From Gambelia wislizenii (lineage: Eukaryota > Chordata > Lepidosauria > Squamata > Crotaphytidae): 64,000 nt of DNA. Under the pieces are notes generated by a model. That model ran no database searches and had not been told where the DNA came from. It saw only the letters and a program-made list of their open reading frames with translations. Below, in pieces: positions 20,021 through 32,642 of this stretch. A program made the position numbers and the translations under genes. The stretch covers positions 178,827,001 through 178,891,000 of the forward strand of contig JAUMIR010000001.1 of the NCBI GenBank assembly GCA_030847615.1. Direction: 5' to 3'. Position 1 is the stretch's first letter; the number at the start of each line of letters is the position of its first letter.

Positions 20021-22724
20021 CAGCTGCTTTGAATGATGACTGACAATTAACTGAACAGCAGAGAGTGCTGGTGTTTGTCATGCAGGTTCAGACATGTTCA
20101 AGGTCACCACTCAAGCATTCAAAATCAGTTCTTCCTGATTTGTCTGAAAGGTAGAAACACAGTCTCCTTATTTAATAGACAGATGTATGATCTCTGTCCA
20201 TGTGTATTGCTCATTGATTCTAGGACAGGAGCTTTCAGACTCTGTTCTGAAGAATGCTGAGTCTCCTTTGAAGTTTCTCGGTGATTTCTATCTCCTGGGG
20301 AGATAGTTTCCATCTTACTACTGAGTTCCGTCTACAAGAGCATGTCGGATGATTTGAAGAAATTACTCCCATGGCCCAATTTCATGAGATGTAGGAGATC
20401 CATGACAAACCATGCAACTTTTACTTCCAGGAGAAGAAGCTTCTCTGGTGGGTGGGACTTGAGGAAGGGCTGATGCACTGGAAGTAGTTAATAGGGCAGT
20501 GAATCTCTGTAGGGGTTCAGAACAAACCAAAGGAGCTTTCTCATGTGTATTGTGTTTTTATTGACCGCCACATATAAGAATTCTGCCTTGCCCAGTTTCC
20601 CCACAGTCTCCAATTTTCTAGCATTTTAGTAATTTAAAACTTCACTTGAACATTTAGAAATATTGTTTAGGCATCCAAGGAAAAGAGGCAGACAGTTTTA
20701 CCTAAGGGAATATAAACACAGCAAATATAAGAGTTCTAGGTGTGGATGATGTTCAATGCCTCACTCTCTGCAGCATTAGAAATGTAGGGACTGAAGGGAA
20801 TTTTCGTTGTAGGGGCAATGGCCTCATCCCACCCCCAGCTATACTCCTGGGGTGATCCAAGATGCTGAACCCTAGTGCCAAGATAGGTTCAGTACCTTGG
20901 ATAGCTTATTTAAAGTTCAGACTAAAATCAGACCTGGATCAGACTCAGTGACCTGCTGACACTGGAGCCATCAACCTCTGCTGCTTTGTTTTTTAACCCT
21001 GTACTCTTGTGCCATTTCTATCACTCAAATTATTTATAGAGATGTTAGCCGTAGAAGGTACAGTGACACTCCTCTCTTTGGATAATAGCAATGAGAGTGT
21101 GGATTTGTGTCAGTGAAAGAGTTCAGGGAATGGGGCAGATGTGGTCACCAATGTTGCAGCGTTGATCCAAAATTTGGAACTTTCACAAAGGCTGTCAAGT
21201 TGTTTTGGCTTATAATTCTCATGGACGGTCAATAAGGGCCAACAGGTCTAGTCAGATTCCTGCCTTTGCTGGGTGTGTGCTTCAGAGTGATCTCCCAGAA
21301 TTCTGTGCAACATAAAGGAGTTCCATGATGCATGGGTTCCATGGCAGAGTCATGATCCCTGGATTCCTTGACTCAGGTTCCTTGACAAATAAATCTTTGT
21401 GAAAAGAGTTGTCCATATGTGCAAAATTTTAAGCAACTTATCAAAGGGGAGGATGGGGGGATATATTTATGCAGACAGCTTCCCACACTCCTGGTTTGTA
21501 CTTTTGTGTACAAGTGAATGGAAAACAGGATCTCCAGCCCATATGGTTTATGAAGCCTTTATACAACTCTTGATTCTCTGCATCTGCCATTTGTACTGTC
21601 ACAGAGTCAGACAGGCACATAGCATACAGTTAGAGCTTTTGTGCTCACAACATTTTGATGTACAGGGATATGCACTGCTGTTTGCACAAGGAAGATTCAT
21701 AGAAGAGCAAATGTTATATGTGTGGGGAAGCAGAGTAATATTTTCCATTTACCTTTTTCTCTCTCTCCAGTCTCACAGATGCAATCTTTTGTCACTTTGG
21801 TATGAAATAGTGATGCACTTTCAGTAATGTGCTGTTCCTGTGTAATATTCTCACTCAGTAGGGGAACTCTCTATTGATTATTTATTCTTGGAAGGACCTT
21901 GTCACAGCCCTGCAGGTCACTGTCTCTTGAAGAATGGGTGTATAAAGACTATGACACCTATGCAACGCTTCACAAAGGAGCACAGTCCCTGTGGATAAAT
22001 TGCCATTTAAATTGTGGAGCGGATAATGGCTTTACAATCTGTGATGGTAGATGTTTTCATAGAATGAAAGATACACTTTTATTAGCGTTGCTTTTCACTG
22101 AATGCTACAGGTCAAACTCTCAGCCCTGTGCTAAGAGAAAGCAGTTGTAAAGCAGGTGAATTTATCACTTGGGGATTTTTAGGTATTGTATTACCAGAAT
22201 AGTGATTCATGTAGTGTGGGCCAACTTGCTCTCAGCCAATGGTAGAAGAGACATGTCCTGAATTTTTTTTTTTAAAAAAGAACAAGAATAATAATGGGAG
22301 TCAGTCCACTGCCTATGTTGAGAGCATGTTGATGATGAGTCTTCAAATAATGGCTTTGATATGCTTGAGGGCTTACAATGTCTTTTCCAAAAAGGATTTT
22401 TTAAAAAATCTCACATGGTGTTTTTTTTAAAATGTCTTGATTCTGCACATTTATACTTGTCTTTCTCTTTCTAGAGGAGGCTTGATGCCCCTGTTTGGTT
22501 GGCAGATAATAATGGCCTTGCCATATTAAATTGAAGAAGGTCCTATAATTGGACCATCTTAGGTTTCAGGCTCTCTTGTTTTGTTTTATATTTTTGAACA
22601 AGAACTAATCTATTAAAACCCCCATCAACTAGTCTGACCTATAACTGGAGAAAGAATTTGAAACTGGTTTAGGATGGATGAAGGATTTGTTTATTTTTTT
22701 TCAATGCTCCAAAAACTGACATTT
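20021..22724. other. No recognisable feature
   Basis: About 2.7 kb without a repeat or gene I can name. The longest open frame (21,399-21,827 plus, 142 residues) is rich in cysteine and histidine, lacks any known motif and has no clear splice sites. Confidence 0.5.
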
Positions 22725-23345
22725 GTTGTTATTTGCTGTCAAGCTGGCTTGGAGTTATGGTGACCCTATGAATGAGAGACCTCCAAGAGCCCTGGAGATC
22801 CACGGTCCTACTCAGGTCTAGCAAACTCAGGGCAGCCATGGCTTTCTTGACTGAACCAATCCACCAGTATTGTGGTCTTCTTCTTTTCCTACTGCCTTCC
22901 ACTTTACCAAGCATTGTTGTCTTTTCAGTCGCATTGGGACATATAATGTTATGTCCAAAGTATGACAGTCTCAGTTTGGTCATCTTTGCTTCTAATAAGA
23001 GTTCGGGCTTGATTTTCTCAGAGAACCCTTCATTGGTCTTTTTAGTAGTCCATGGTATCCATGAAACTCTTCACCACATTTCTCATGAGTTGATTTTCTT
23101 CCTGTCAGCTTGCTTTCCAATCCAGCTTTCACAACCAGGTATAGAAATTGGCCTGAGTTAATCTGGCTTTCGTTATTTAATGATATGCCTTTACACTCAA
23201 GGACCTTATCTTGTTCCTTCATGGCTACTTTTCCAAGCCTTAGTCTTCGTCTGATTTTTTGGCTATAATAATCCATTTTCCGTTAACAACTGAACCAAGA
23301 TATAGGAAATTGTTAACTATTTCACTCTCTTTGTTACCCCTTTAA
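22725..23345 (-). pseudogene. RTE/BovB-like LINE, C-terminal end of ORF2
   Basis: Minus-strand translation includes RRLRLGKVAMKEQDKVLECKGISL, KRRRPQYWWIGSVKKAM and TKLRLSYFGHNIICPNATEKTTMLGKVEGSRK, closing with DLSRTVDLQGSWRSLIHRVT. The LSYFGHxxxxxxxxEKTxMLGKVEG...RGRPxxxWxDS...W..LIHRVT pattern is the end of BovB-type RTE reverse transcriptase ORFs, downstream of the catalytic domain. Several frame changes are present. BovB is abundant in squamates and could have supplied the machinery for the Sauria SINEs here. Confidence 0.7.
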
Positions 23346-24549
23346 AGTTCTATACATCTTCTGTTATCACTATCTATGTTTTAAGGGTTTGCAGGGTTTT
23401 TTCTTTTTGAAAACTGAACATGGGAGAAAGCAAAGGGCTTTAATTTCTGAATCCCTATGTTATCAACCATGTTTGTGGTTCTAAAGTGGGTTGCTACCTC
23501 TTCTTTCTGACAGGCTGATCTTTAACAGAGGCATGGCAGGCAGATAGATCATGGGCCTGCCTATGCCAATTATAGCTGAGCTTACCAACATTCCCATATC
23601 TATTCATAAATGGGTTGAAATAAGCTTGAGATCTGAGGCTGGAAAACTAAATGTAGTAGTAAGTGAAACAGAAAAAGTTTGTCTGCTCCAAGCTAGAATT
23701 CTGTTGGTATGTATGATTGTTTGGAGAATAAGTGCAAAAATTAGAAAATGTTCTTTTAGGATATATGGATCATGTGACCATGATTCAGAAGATTTTTTTT
23801 AAAAAAAAAATCCAACAAATGTACCTCATCTCTTATCCAGACCAGTAAAGAATGATGATGGAAACATTTCTGAATAAGTTATATGTTATTAGGCTGGTTG
23901 AACACTGTTGGAAATTCTCACAGGTTATATTGTACTGAACCTGTGTGTAGGAACTGACATGCAACAGGGATAGTCCTATGAGTGAACATAGCTGGGAACC
24001 CCTGGGAAATCCATTTGCTGTCTTCCAGCATACCACTCATGAGGGCTGATCTAATCCAGACAGCAACAAAATGCAAAACAATAATGGCATATCAAAGAAT
24101 GTGTACCACTATGTCAGAGATCACATCTTAGAGCTGATTTTCATTATATATCTGTCACTTACAGCATGTCCTCATCACAGATCTAAACTGGTTTAAATCC
24201 CCGTCTGTGGTGAAATTTTCCCAAAGTTCTCTCAGCACTAATCAGAATGCTCTTTCTCACTACTAGAGACTTCCCAAGATTCTTTGTGGGAGGGTTAAGC
24301 TACAACAAAATGGATAGCTGTGTCTGATTCAGATGTGTCTTTGGATGCTGCTTGCAACCATCTCTGAATGGCATCTACTGTGTTCCATCTACACATATTG
24401 TAGCTTTCTATGCACTGGATCTCAGTGTGGAGTGACACTCACCAGCAACATATGCCTTAATGTCATCACTTAGCATTCCTGGTAGCCACAGAGCATGAGA
24501 ATCTCTCCTATTCTGATTTATAGTTGTGGACTATAATTGACTACTGCCC
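23346..24549. other. No recognisable feature
   Basis: Unique-looking sequence with no persuasive coding or repeat signal, apart from a C/CT-rich run at 24,546-24,566 that marks the tail of the following LINE-A copy. Confidence 0.5.
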
Positions 24550-24550
24550 C

Positions 24551-24992
24551 CCCCCTCTCTCTCTCTGGCTTTTCCTTGCGAATGAAGATTCAGGAAGGAC
24601 TCATCCTGCGCTTTCTGCAAGCGCGCTGATGACTAAAAAGGCCAATCCGAGATAGACAAGTCCACTTACAGAAAGCACAGCAGAAGGTTTCCTTGGGTGA
24701 TGTTTCCGGGTTGTGATTCTTTCTGCGTTGTCGTTTCTCTTCAATACTCGTTTGGCGTGAGTTCTCAAATAAGGCTGCAGCATTGTGGATAGTGTGTCTC
24801 CATGCCTCCAGATGTGAGGCCAGGGCAGACCACTGTTGGTGATCAATTTGACTGAGCCTGAGATGTTTGTTTCAGGGAGTCCTTGTATCGCTTTTTTGGA
24901 GCACCCCTTTTATGCTGACCCGTGGCGAGTTCACCGTAGAGTACTATTTTTGGGAGGCGATGGTCCTCCATCCTAGAAACGTACCCTGCCCA
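24551..24992 (-). pseudogene. LINE-A 3' end, 5'-truncated
   Basis: Reverse complement of the last 430 bases of LINE-A. It carries the (GA)n tail (seen as CTCTCTCT at 24,556), the terminal hairpin region, the C-terminal zinc-finger segment (CAFC-like, decayed) and YGELATGQHKRGAPKKRYKDSLKQ from 25,109 downward. The residue before KRGAPKKR is Gln where the 54-kb copy has a stop. A family A MITE abuts the truncated 5' edge at about 24,992. Confidence 0.85.
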
Positions 24993-25186
24993 GAAATAAT
25001 GCCATTTGAAAATGCTTTCACTCCATAGCTTAATGCTATGGAATTCTGGGATTTGTAGTTCTGGGAGATATTTTGCTTTCTCTGTGAATGAGCTCTGGTG
25101 CCACAGCAAACTAAAATTCCCAGGATTCCATAGGATGGAGGCATGATAGTTAAAGTGGTGTCAAACTGCATTATTTCTATTGTGCC
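24993..25186. repeat. Palindromic MITE, family A
   Basis: It reads AGAAATAATGCCATTTGAAAATGC on the left and GCATTATTTCTATTG on the right, with the TATGGAATTCTGGGATTTGTAG fold and its complement, and AGCTCTGGTGCC at the centre. It touches the end of the LINE-A fragment directly. Confidence 0.7.
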
Positions 25187-25552
25187 CTTACTAGAAGTGA
25201 GGTTCTCTTTGTTTCCTCTTTTACAAACATCTGGTAAGCTGTTAATTATTTTCTCCTGTCCTTTTGTCTGGACCATCTCCCTTCATCTTATCTAAAGCCC
25301 TGTTCTCAATTCAAATAAATATAGTTTTTATATGCTTGATTATTTTTATGGGTTTTCACTTTAATCTTATGAGCTAGTCTAAGATTACTTTTAGGTATAG
25401 TTTTTTTTTTTAATAAAAACATTAATTGATATCATTTTTTAAATATAAGATAGAATAAAAATATTTATAAAAATAACCAGATAACATGCAGTGGGGGCCA
25501 GCATGCATGGAAAACTTGCTTCTGTTAGTTACACAGGAGCTGCTGTCATGCC
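25187..25552. other. AT-rich stretch, no feature
   Basis: Very AT-rich sequence (poly-T at 25,400 and TTTATAAAAATA runs) with nothing I can name. Confidence 0.5.
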
Positions 25553-26280
25553 CCCATGAATCTTATGAGGGTATGGAATCAGAGGAGGAAGAGGACATGG
25601 CAAGAAACAGCCCTAGGGACCCTGGCACAGGTTTATCTATGCCTGTGCCAGCAGTGATCCCTGCCAACCTGGAGGCTCAAGCAGAGGAAGAACCTGAGTC
25701 CTAGTGGGTTGGCACCAGTCCCAGCAGGGAGCCCTGCCAATTCAGATAAGGATGAGAAAGAGGAGACAGACTTACCTCCACCATCATTCAGCCAGCAGTG
25801 ATCCCAAAAGGAAGCTTGAAGAATATCAATGAGGTTTTATCAGAAACACCTGCTCATCAAGAAGCACCTGACAAAGCCTTGATTACTATATATATGCTTT
25901 GGGGAGCTATGGAGGCTTTGTCAGAGATCATTTGATCTTTCTGGAGAAAGCTTCATGTCTGTTATCTCTGACTCTATGTTCCTGTTACCTTGATTCCTGT
26001 TGCCTTGACTTTTTTTCAGACCTTGGACTATGACTATGCTGCTGTCTGTTCCTATTGATCCACAGACTTGTTTGGATCCACGCTGAATTCTGTAAGCCCC
26101 AACACTGTGGGTTGTTTTGCTGGACTAATCTTTGCAAGCCTGTGTTTTCATTCCTTTGTGCTAATTACCAGTTGGATACCTTCCTAGATTCTTGCTGTTT
26201 GTATATACTTTGCTGGCAATTAGCTGCTTTCCCAGACAGCTCCCATGTACAGACAATCTCTAGAGAAAAAACAAACAAAC
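25553..26280 (+). repeat. Possible solo LTR
   Basis: It begins TGTCATGCCCCCATGAATC, then an acidic-looking GAGGAGGAAGAGGAC tract, a TATATATATG box at about 25,889, and a CT-rich block with ATGTTCCTGTTACC and TTGATTCCTGTTGCC repeats, a layout I associate with Gypsy-type LTRs of reptiles. The 72-residue open frame at 25,486-25,704 is acidic and probably spurious. The 3' boundary is not defined and no target duplication was found. Confidence 0.3.
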
Positions 26281-26937
26281 CTTGAATAGCAGACAAAATG
26301 TGGTTCTAACAAATAAAAATAATAAATGGAAATGGAAAACCCAAACAATGTGATCAATTAATCAGTCGAGGACAATTGTGGACTTTGGACTTTATCACGA
26401 GGCAGCCATCTTGCAGCCATCCCGTTGGGGAAGCAAACGGAAACATATCTGTAGAAGAACAATATTTATCATACCTCCAGTCCAATATTGGTATGATGGT
26501 ACACATTCTCTTTGTCATTACCCTCTACCTCCCTGTTATTGCCCTACCAGATGGGGAGGGCATGAGAAGCAAGATTGGGCCAGCAAAAGAGAGCAGAAAA
26601 AAAAAGTTAAAAAGTGGAAGGCATTGATGGCTTGCTTGACAACAGCATGGTGGAGGAAAAAGAGAGGGGAAGAGGAGGAGAATCCCACCTCTTGTGCCAC
26701 ATGACAGCTGTCTCTTCTGTTTCGGAAATAGAAGAGATTACTGCACAAGGGGGACTACCAGGATAGCAGTGTTACTGGAATTCATTGACGGGTTTCCCCC
26801 GTCAGTTATAAGGTGCACTTCAGAAATGACTGAAGCACACACCACCAATGAGATAAAGACGTTGTGTAGTAAGTACTCCCAGATAATGCTACTATCCTGC
26901 TTTAGTCCCACAATAAAACCCTCCTTTATCACCATAT
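26281..26937. other. No recognisable feature
   Basis: Purine-rich in the middle (26,575-26,690). Open frames of 83-108 residues across it are lysine/glutamate-rich low-complexity readings without motifs. Confidence 0.45.
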
Positions 26938-27126
26938 ACTGTTATAGTGCTATTACTCACTTTAACTACTATGGCTGCCTCCTGTGGAATTCTGGGGTTG
27001 TGGTTTAATGAGGCCTAAGAGCTCTTTGGCTGTGAATGGTAAATGCTCCTTCCTAAACTACAAATCCCAGGATTCCACAGGAGGCAGCCAGAACAGTTAA
27101 AGTGGAATAACATCACTGTAACAGTG
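26938..27126. repeat. Palindromic MITE, family A variant
   Basis: The ends ACTGTTATAGTGCTATTACTC and its worn complement GTAACAGTG differ from the canonical family A ends. The fold TATGGCTGCCTCCTGTGGAA pairs with CCACAGGAGGCAGCCA, and the core CAAATCCCAGGATTCC is shared. It represents a subfamily with longer arms. Confidence 0.7.
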
Positions 27127-27791
27127 TAATGTGATAATCTCCTTTGTGGCAAATTTGTTCACACTCCTTTGGTTTAGTTTCATATTTCCTAGCAGCAACA
27201 GCCACGTCAAATGCAAGTTAGATAGAGTGTGGAGAATGAGAGCAGAGGAAAGAGATATTGCCCAGTACTCAAATGAAACAGACTCTAGCATAAATGCCCC
27301 AACAATCTGAGAGGCCTTCTTTTGAGATAGAGTGCTCTTGTTAGAGTGGCAAGGGAATTTTTTTCAAACTATACAGACATATCCTCCAACTGTCTTGATT
27401 TAGCAGGGAAAATCCGGATTAATTCTCGGTATTCCAATTTTTCAGCTGCCTTTAAAATGTCCCAGTTTCTCTCTCTTCCTCCCAGTTCCTCAGTTTACTT
27501 CCATGGGTGCAAACTGAGGTCAAAGTGAAAAAATAGTTTGCACTTCATTAACTCAGCAGTTGAGAAAGGAGAGGAGGGGGCAGAATTTTGCCTTCCCAGT
27601 AGGCTCAGGGAAAAAAAAACTGCTGCAACCTCTCCTAGCTTGTGTGTTCTTCCTCATTAGTATGTTTTGTCCTCTTGACTAAACTTTGATGTTGCTTGAC
27701 CACATGTGCTCTGGTTTCCATCTATGAAACATTGGATGGTATGCACAGAACAGACACAGAAGTATCCTCATCCTTTTTGGATCTAGTGACC
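27127..27791. other. No recognisable feature
   Basis: Unique-looking sequence between the MITE and the following hAT; nothing nameable. Confidence 0.5.
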
Positions 27792-30494
27792 CAGTGATGG
27801 CGAACCTATGACATGCGTGTCAGCACTGACACGCGTAGCCATTTTTGATTACACGCAGCCGCTGAGGCGGCCACATGCCAAGAAGGATGTTTCATCCTCA
27901 GCTCCTGCATGGTCAAGTGCAGTAGACGAAGATGAAACATTTGCTGCTCCTGAGGATGAAACATTTGCAACTAGAGTCTTGGACTTACAGTCTAACTCTA
28001 AGGACATTTCCGTTATCCTCTGTGTTCCTTATGTGTCGCATGGAAGGAAAAGGCACCACTTTTTATACACAAAGAACTTCTGTGAGTAAAAAATGGCGCC
28101 TTTTCCTTTCATGCAACACAGAAGGAACGCGGAGGGTAACGTGAGAGGGACGGTAACATCAGAAACTGGCCCTCTGCCGCGAAACAGGCACGTACCTCTC
28201 CCGAGCCCTCAGGATGACTTTTTTGTGTCTGAAAATGTCCTAAGACTCTAGTCGCAAATGTTTCAGCCTCCCCTATTAGACACTCTGTGCCGGAGGTCTG
28301 TAGGCCAAAACAACAGAAGTCCAGCACAGAGCGCCTAGCTTTGGGACTTCCGGTTAAGCCGGGATCTTTGCCCTCACTTCCACTGGCAGAGCAGGGAGCA
28401 TCTCTGGGGGCCCTGCCATTACCAATAACCAAATAACAGTTAACCACAGCAACCATTATCTACTGTTCTGGGGTGTCATGGATTTCTAATCCATCATTAC
28501 TGAGATAAGTGAGGGGGAGGCTGGGAGAGGCGAGGGTGTGTGGCATACTATGGGTGCCGTTTCCCACCATTAGAAATAGCGGCAGCCATAGCAAGCTAAA
28601 TAATATCAAGACCAACAAAAGAAACTGACTGACGGATGAACAAAGAAGTCACTAAGCAGATAAGTTAAATAATTAGTTTTTGGTTTATTAAATACAATTA
28701 TATATAACAATGTTAGGCGCTGCAGAGCTGCTTCTGTGTGGGCAACAAGGGCAGCAGCATCAGCGAAGAGCAGCTCACAGACTAGATAATTTAGAGTCTT
28801 AGAGTGAGCCCTCAGACGGCTTAAGTTAAACAAGCTACCATCAGTACGGTAACGTATATAGATGCCATCGTCTTCTTCAAGCTCTGCCATAGCCCTTTGG
28901 AGCATCATGCTAAAGAAGATTGTAAATAAAGTTGGTGCAAGAACACATATCTGACTTGACCACGCTGGCCCTCGTGTAGCAAGATAATCATTTTAAGGAA
29001 TTTGGGGGGACATCCTAGTCTTTCCAGGATCTGCCACAGACCTTTTCTACTCACAGTGTCGAAGGCTTTGGTGAGGTTGACAAATGTTACATAGAGACAC
29101 TTGTTCTGCTCCCTACATTTTTCTTGCAGTTGTCTAAGGGCAAATACCATGTCTGTAGTGCTCCTATTGGCTCTGAAGCCACATTGGCTTTCAAGGAGAA
29201 GTTCTTCTGCAATAGCAGGAACTAATCTGTTCAGGAGCATCCTTGCAAGGATTTTTCCAGAAATAGAGAGCAGTGTGATGCCTCGATAGTTTGAGCAATC
29301 GGATTTTGCTCCTTTTTTCTTGTACAGGGTGATGATGACTGCATCTCGGAGGTCAGATGGCAGTTCCCCTTTTTCCCAGCAATTCACAAGGAATTCATGG
29401 AATTTATCGTGGAGGCACATCCTGCTTTGCAACAGCTGCAGAACTGTTTGGGCTGGAAGTCAACCTGAAGAAAACAGAAGTTCTTTACCAGCCTGCACCA
29501 CAGGATGAACACCACCATCCCCACATTGCCATCGGTAAATCTGTGCTCAAGTCCATTCAGCAGTTCACCCACCTGGGAAGCATCATCTCCTCAGATGCCA
29601 AGATTGACAAAGAGATCGATCACAGATTAGCAAAGGCATATAATGCATTTGGAAGACTTCACAAAAGAGTCTAGAGCAATAAACACCTGAGGCAAAGCAC
29701 AAAAATCAGTGTGTATAGAGCCATTGTACTGTCTATCCTCCTTTATGGATCTGAAACATGGGTCACCTATCGCCACCACCTACGACTCCTTGAACGCTTT
29801 CATCAGCGCTGTCTACGCACAGTCCTAAATATACACTGGTCTGACTATGTGACGAATGTTGCTGTCTTTGAGCAAGCAGGGATCACCAGCATTGAGGCCC
29901 TGATATTGAGAGCACAGCTGCGCTGGGCAGGGCACGTTTCTAGGATGGAGGACCGTCACCTCCCAAAAATACTACTCTACGGTGAACTCGCCATGGGTCA
30001 GTGTAAGAGGGGCACTCCAAAAAAGCGATACAAAGACTCCCTGAAACAACATTTCTGGCTTGGCCAAATTGATCACCAACAGTGGTCCACCCTGGCCTCA
30101 CATCGGGAGGCATGGAGACGCACTATCCACAATGCTGCAGCCTTATTTGAGAACTCACGCCGAACAAGTCTTGAAGAGAAACTACAACGCAGAAAGAATC
30201 ACAACCCAAAAACATCACCCAAGGAGACCTTCTGCTGTGCTTTCTGCAACTGGACTTGTTTATCTCACATTGGCCTTTTTAGTCATCAGCGCGCTTGCAG
30301 AAAGCGCGGGATGAGTCCTTCCTGAATCTTCGTTTGTGAAGAAAGCCAGAGATATATAACAATTTTACATCTATGTTATTTAAACTATAAATATCGCAAA
30401 ATAATGTTTTTTCCTCAAAGTGACACATCACCCGAGTTATGCTCAGTTTTTTGGCAAAGTTTGACACACCAAGCTCAAAAGGTTGCCCATCTAG
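27792..30494 (-). mobile_element. hAT element, interrupted by LINE-A
   Basis: The left end CAGTGATGGCGAACCTATGACATGCGTGTCAGC and right end TGACACACCAAGCTCAAAAGGTTGCCCATC are the ends of a widespread hAT type, and the right subterminal TATTTAAACTATAAATATCGCAAAATAATG block agrees. Removing the LINE-A copy (28,712-30,351) rejoins TATATAACAAT-TTTACATC in the AT-rich 3' part. The first 900 bases hold CpG sites and a repeat of GATGAAACATTTGC at 27,932 and 27,956. No complete transposase frame was found. A flanking TAGT is shared at both sides but not a full 8-bp duplication. Confidence 0.65.
28712..30351 (+). pseudogene. LINE-A copy with 5' inversion (twin priming) and 12-bp target duplication
   Basis: The right part (29,418-30,351, plus) encodes AAELFGLEVNLKKTEVL, YLGSIISSDAKIDKEI, LLYGSETWVTYRHHLRLLER and the C-terminal zinc finger CAFCNWTCLSHIGLFSHQRAC. 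The left part (28,712-29,417) is inverted and encodes, on the minus strand, FHEFLVNCWEKGELPSDLRD through LTKAFDTV to ADAAALVAH. In the intact copy these two parts are adjacent, so the break is an inversion with no loss at the joint. ATATATAACAAT flanks both sides (28,700-28,711 and 30,352-30,363). A deletion of about 55 bases (after GQVRY) and a stop at RV*SN are later damage. Element end and (GA) tail are as in the other copies. Confidence 0.9.
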
Positions 30495-31484
30495 TCCAAT
30501 TGTTAATCTTTTCTAGAGTAGACCCATTGAACCAGCTGATACTTATGGATCTACATAAGTCAGGACTAGCAATTCAATTCAGGCCTTGGCTTTTAAAGAC
30601 AGAATGTCTACAGCTCCTCTGTACTTTTGCCTTTGTGCAAAAGCAGTTCTTTTCAACTTCTTAAATCATCTTATAGCTTCCTTTAGCATTTAAAAGCTAT
30701 TCCATAGTGTTTACAAGTAGTAGAACAGCAGCCTGGTCTCTTGCTGAAAGCAATGGAAAGCAAAATGAATTGGAATGACGACAATGGATAAAATTAGTAA
30801 CAAAGCAAATGTGATTCTAACAAATAAAAAAACCAAAATTACTGAAGGTTCGAACTGAAGTGCATGAAGACTGTGAAGGGAATGAAATTACTGGAAGTTA
30901 TTTTAGCAACAAAAGAAAATGGAACAACAACAAAATAATAATGAAAATACGCATCCTTGCGCACTCCTAGAATAAATCATATTGGCCAAGTGGCCAGGTG
31001 TTATATAGCTATTACTCCTTCCAACACATATGCATAGTTCCACAAAAGAATCTTTAAAAATAATTGACCCAGATGACTCTTGTCATTACTTATAATGCTG
31101 AAATATAAACAACAGGAAACTCCAGGTGTGTTAGAAGTCTAAGGGAATTAATAGGTCTTCATCTAAGGTTATAAGGCAAATAATAGCAGGGTTCAATCAA
31201 TCTTAGTATGTACTGTAATGCAGGGGAGGTCACTGCCTTTTTCATTACTGACAATTTCATTTCTACCATTTCTGACTGTGAGTGCCTGAAGTCTGAAATG
31301 AATGTCTTGCTGAGAATATTAACCTGAAGTGGTGACAGCAGCAGAAAATAGGGGAGATTGTGGAGTAGGGCACAACTTATTTTTCTTAACACAATGGGTT
31401 TTTGTTTCAGAATGAATGAACTTTAAGCTACCTTAAATATTCTCCTCTCTTCGTTCCAAAAATGTATCTATCCTTCCTCCACCG
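30495..31484. other. No recognisable feature
   Basis: AT-rich, unique-looking. Nothing nameable; short open frames only. Confidence 0.5.
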
Positions 31485-31485
31485 T

Positions 31486-32311
31486 TAGGAGGGGTAGATA
31501 ATACCCCAGAGGACAAGATCAGTATCCAAAATGACCTCAACAGATTAGAAAGCTGGACCAAAACTAACAAAATGAATTTCAACTGGGAAAAATGTAGGAT
31601 ACTACACTTGGGCAGTAAAAATGAAATGCACAGATACAGGATGGGTGAAACCTGGCTTGATGGCAGTACATGCGAAAGCGATTTAGGAGTCTTAATGGAC
31701 CACAAGCTGAACATGAGTCAGAAGTGTGATGCAGCAGCTAAAAAAGCCAATGCGATTCTAGGCTTCATTAATAGAAGTATAGTGTCTAGATCAAGGGAAG
31801 TAATAGTGCCACTCTATTTTGCTTTGGTCAGACCTCACCTGGAATAGTGTGTCCAGCTCTGGGCACCAAAATTTAGGAAGGATATTGAGGAGGGCGGCCA
31901 GGATGGTGGGAGGTCTGGAACCCATGCCCTATGAGGAGCTGGGCATGTTTAGTCTGGAGAAGAGAAGGTTGAGAGGGGACATGATAGCCATGTTTAAATC
32001 TTTGAAGAGATGTCATACTGAGGATGGAGCAAGCTTGTTTTGTGCTGCTCCAGAGGCTAGGACATGAAGCAATGGGTTCAAAGTACAGGAAAGGAGATTC
32101 CACCTAAACATTAGGAAGAACTTCCTGACAGTAAGAGTTGTTTAGAAGTGGAACACACTGCCTTGGAGTGTGGTGGAGTCTCCTTCTTTGGAGGTTTTTA
32201 AACAGAGGCTGTTGACCATCTGTCAGGAATGATTTGATTGTGTATTCCTGCATGGCAGGGGGTTGGCCTGGATGGCCCTTGTGGTCTCTTCCAAGTCTAT
32301 GATTCTATGAG
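31486..32311 (+). pseudogene. CR1 LINE, 5'-truncated 3' end
   Basis: It begins in the ORF2 stretch that follows the FADD box (GGVxNTPEDKISIQNDLNRLESW) and runs through [60 protein letters not shown], an in-frame stop at [27 protein letters not shown] and the final SLEVFKQRL. It ends GGTTGGCCTGGATGGCCCTTG ... CTATGATTCTATGA, the CR1 3' octamer end. Small indels shift the frame near LEHVQ and after PETR. Confidence 0.9.
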
Positions 32312-32642
32312 TGTATCGCTTATACTTCTTCACCCAATGCTTCATCTGGAAAGTGAGTTGCATTTCTATTCTTTTGCTCCCTCTGTCCACCATCACTAAT
32401 CTGAGATAAGAGCACAGAGTCTATGCTCATGGCCCCATAGCCTCCTGGGGGAAGATTTAGGGAATGGGAGGGGCTGACCCTGGAGTCTCCTAAAAGATTT
32501 AACTCCCCCCTTTGAGGAATGCATCCTTCTTTTTCTGTTGATTTTTGCCACTTACATTGCACCCATTAACTTATGATAGGTGTAAGAGATGCATAGAAGT
32601 GTACAAATTATATGGCATGAAGGCTGTTTGGCAGATCCTTTT

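Noticed and set aside
21399..21827. 142-residue plus-strand frame considered as a host exon or small gene
   Set aside because: No recognisable domain, no start or splice context, no repeat of the pattern elsewhere.
24601..30314. Hydrophobic frames ending GLAFLVISALAESAG near LINE-A 3' ends
   Set aside because: Out-of-frame reading of the zinc-finger segment; repeated only because LINE-A is repeated.
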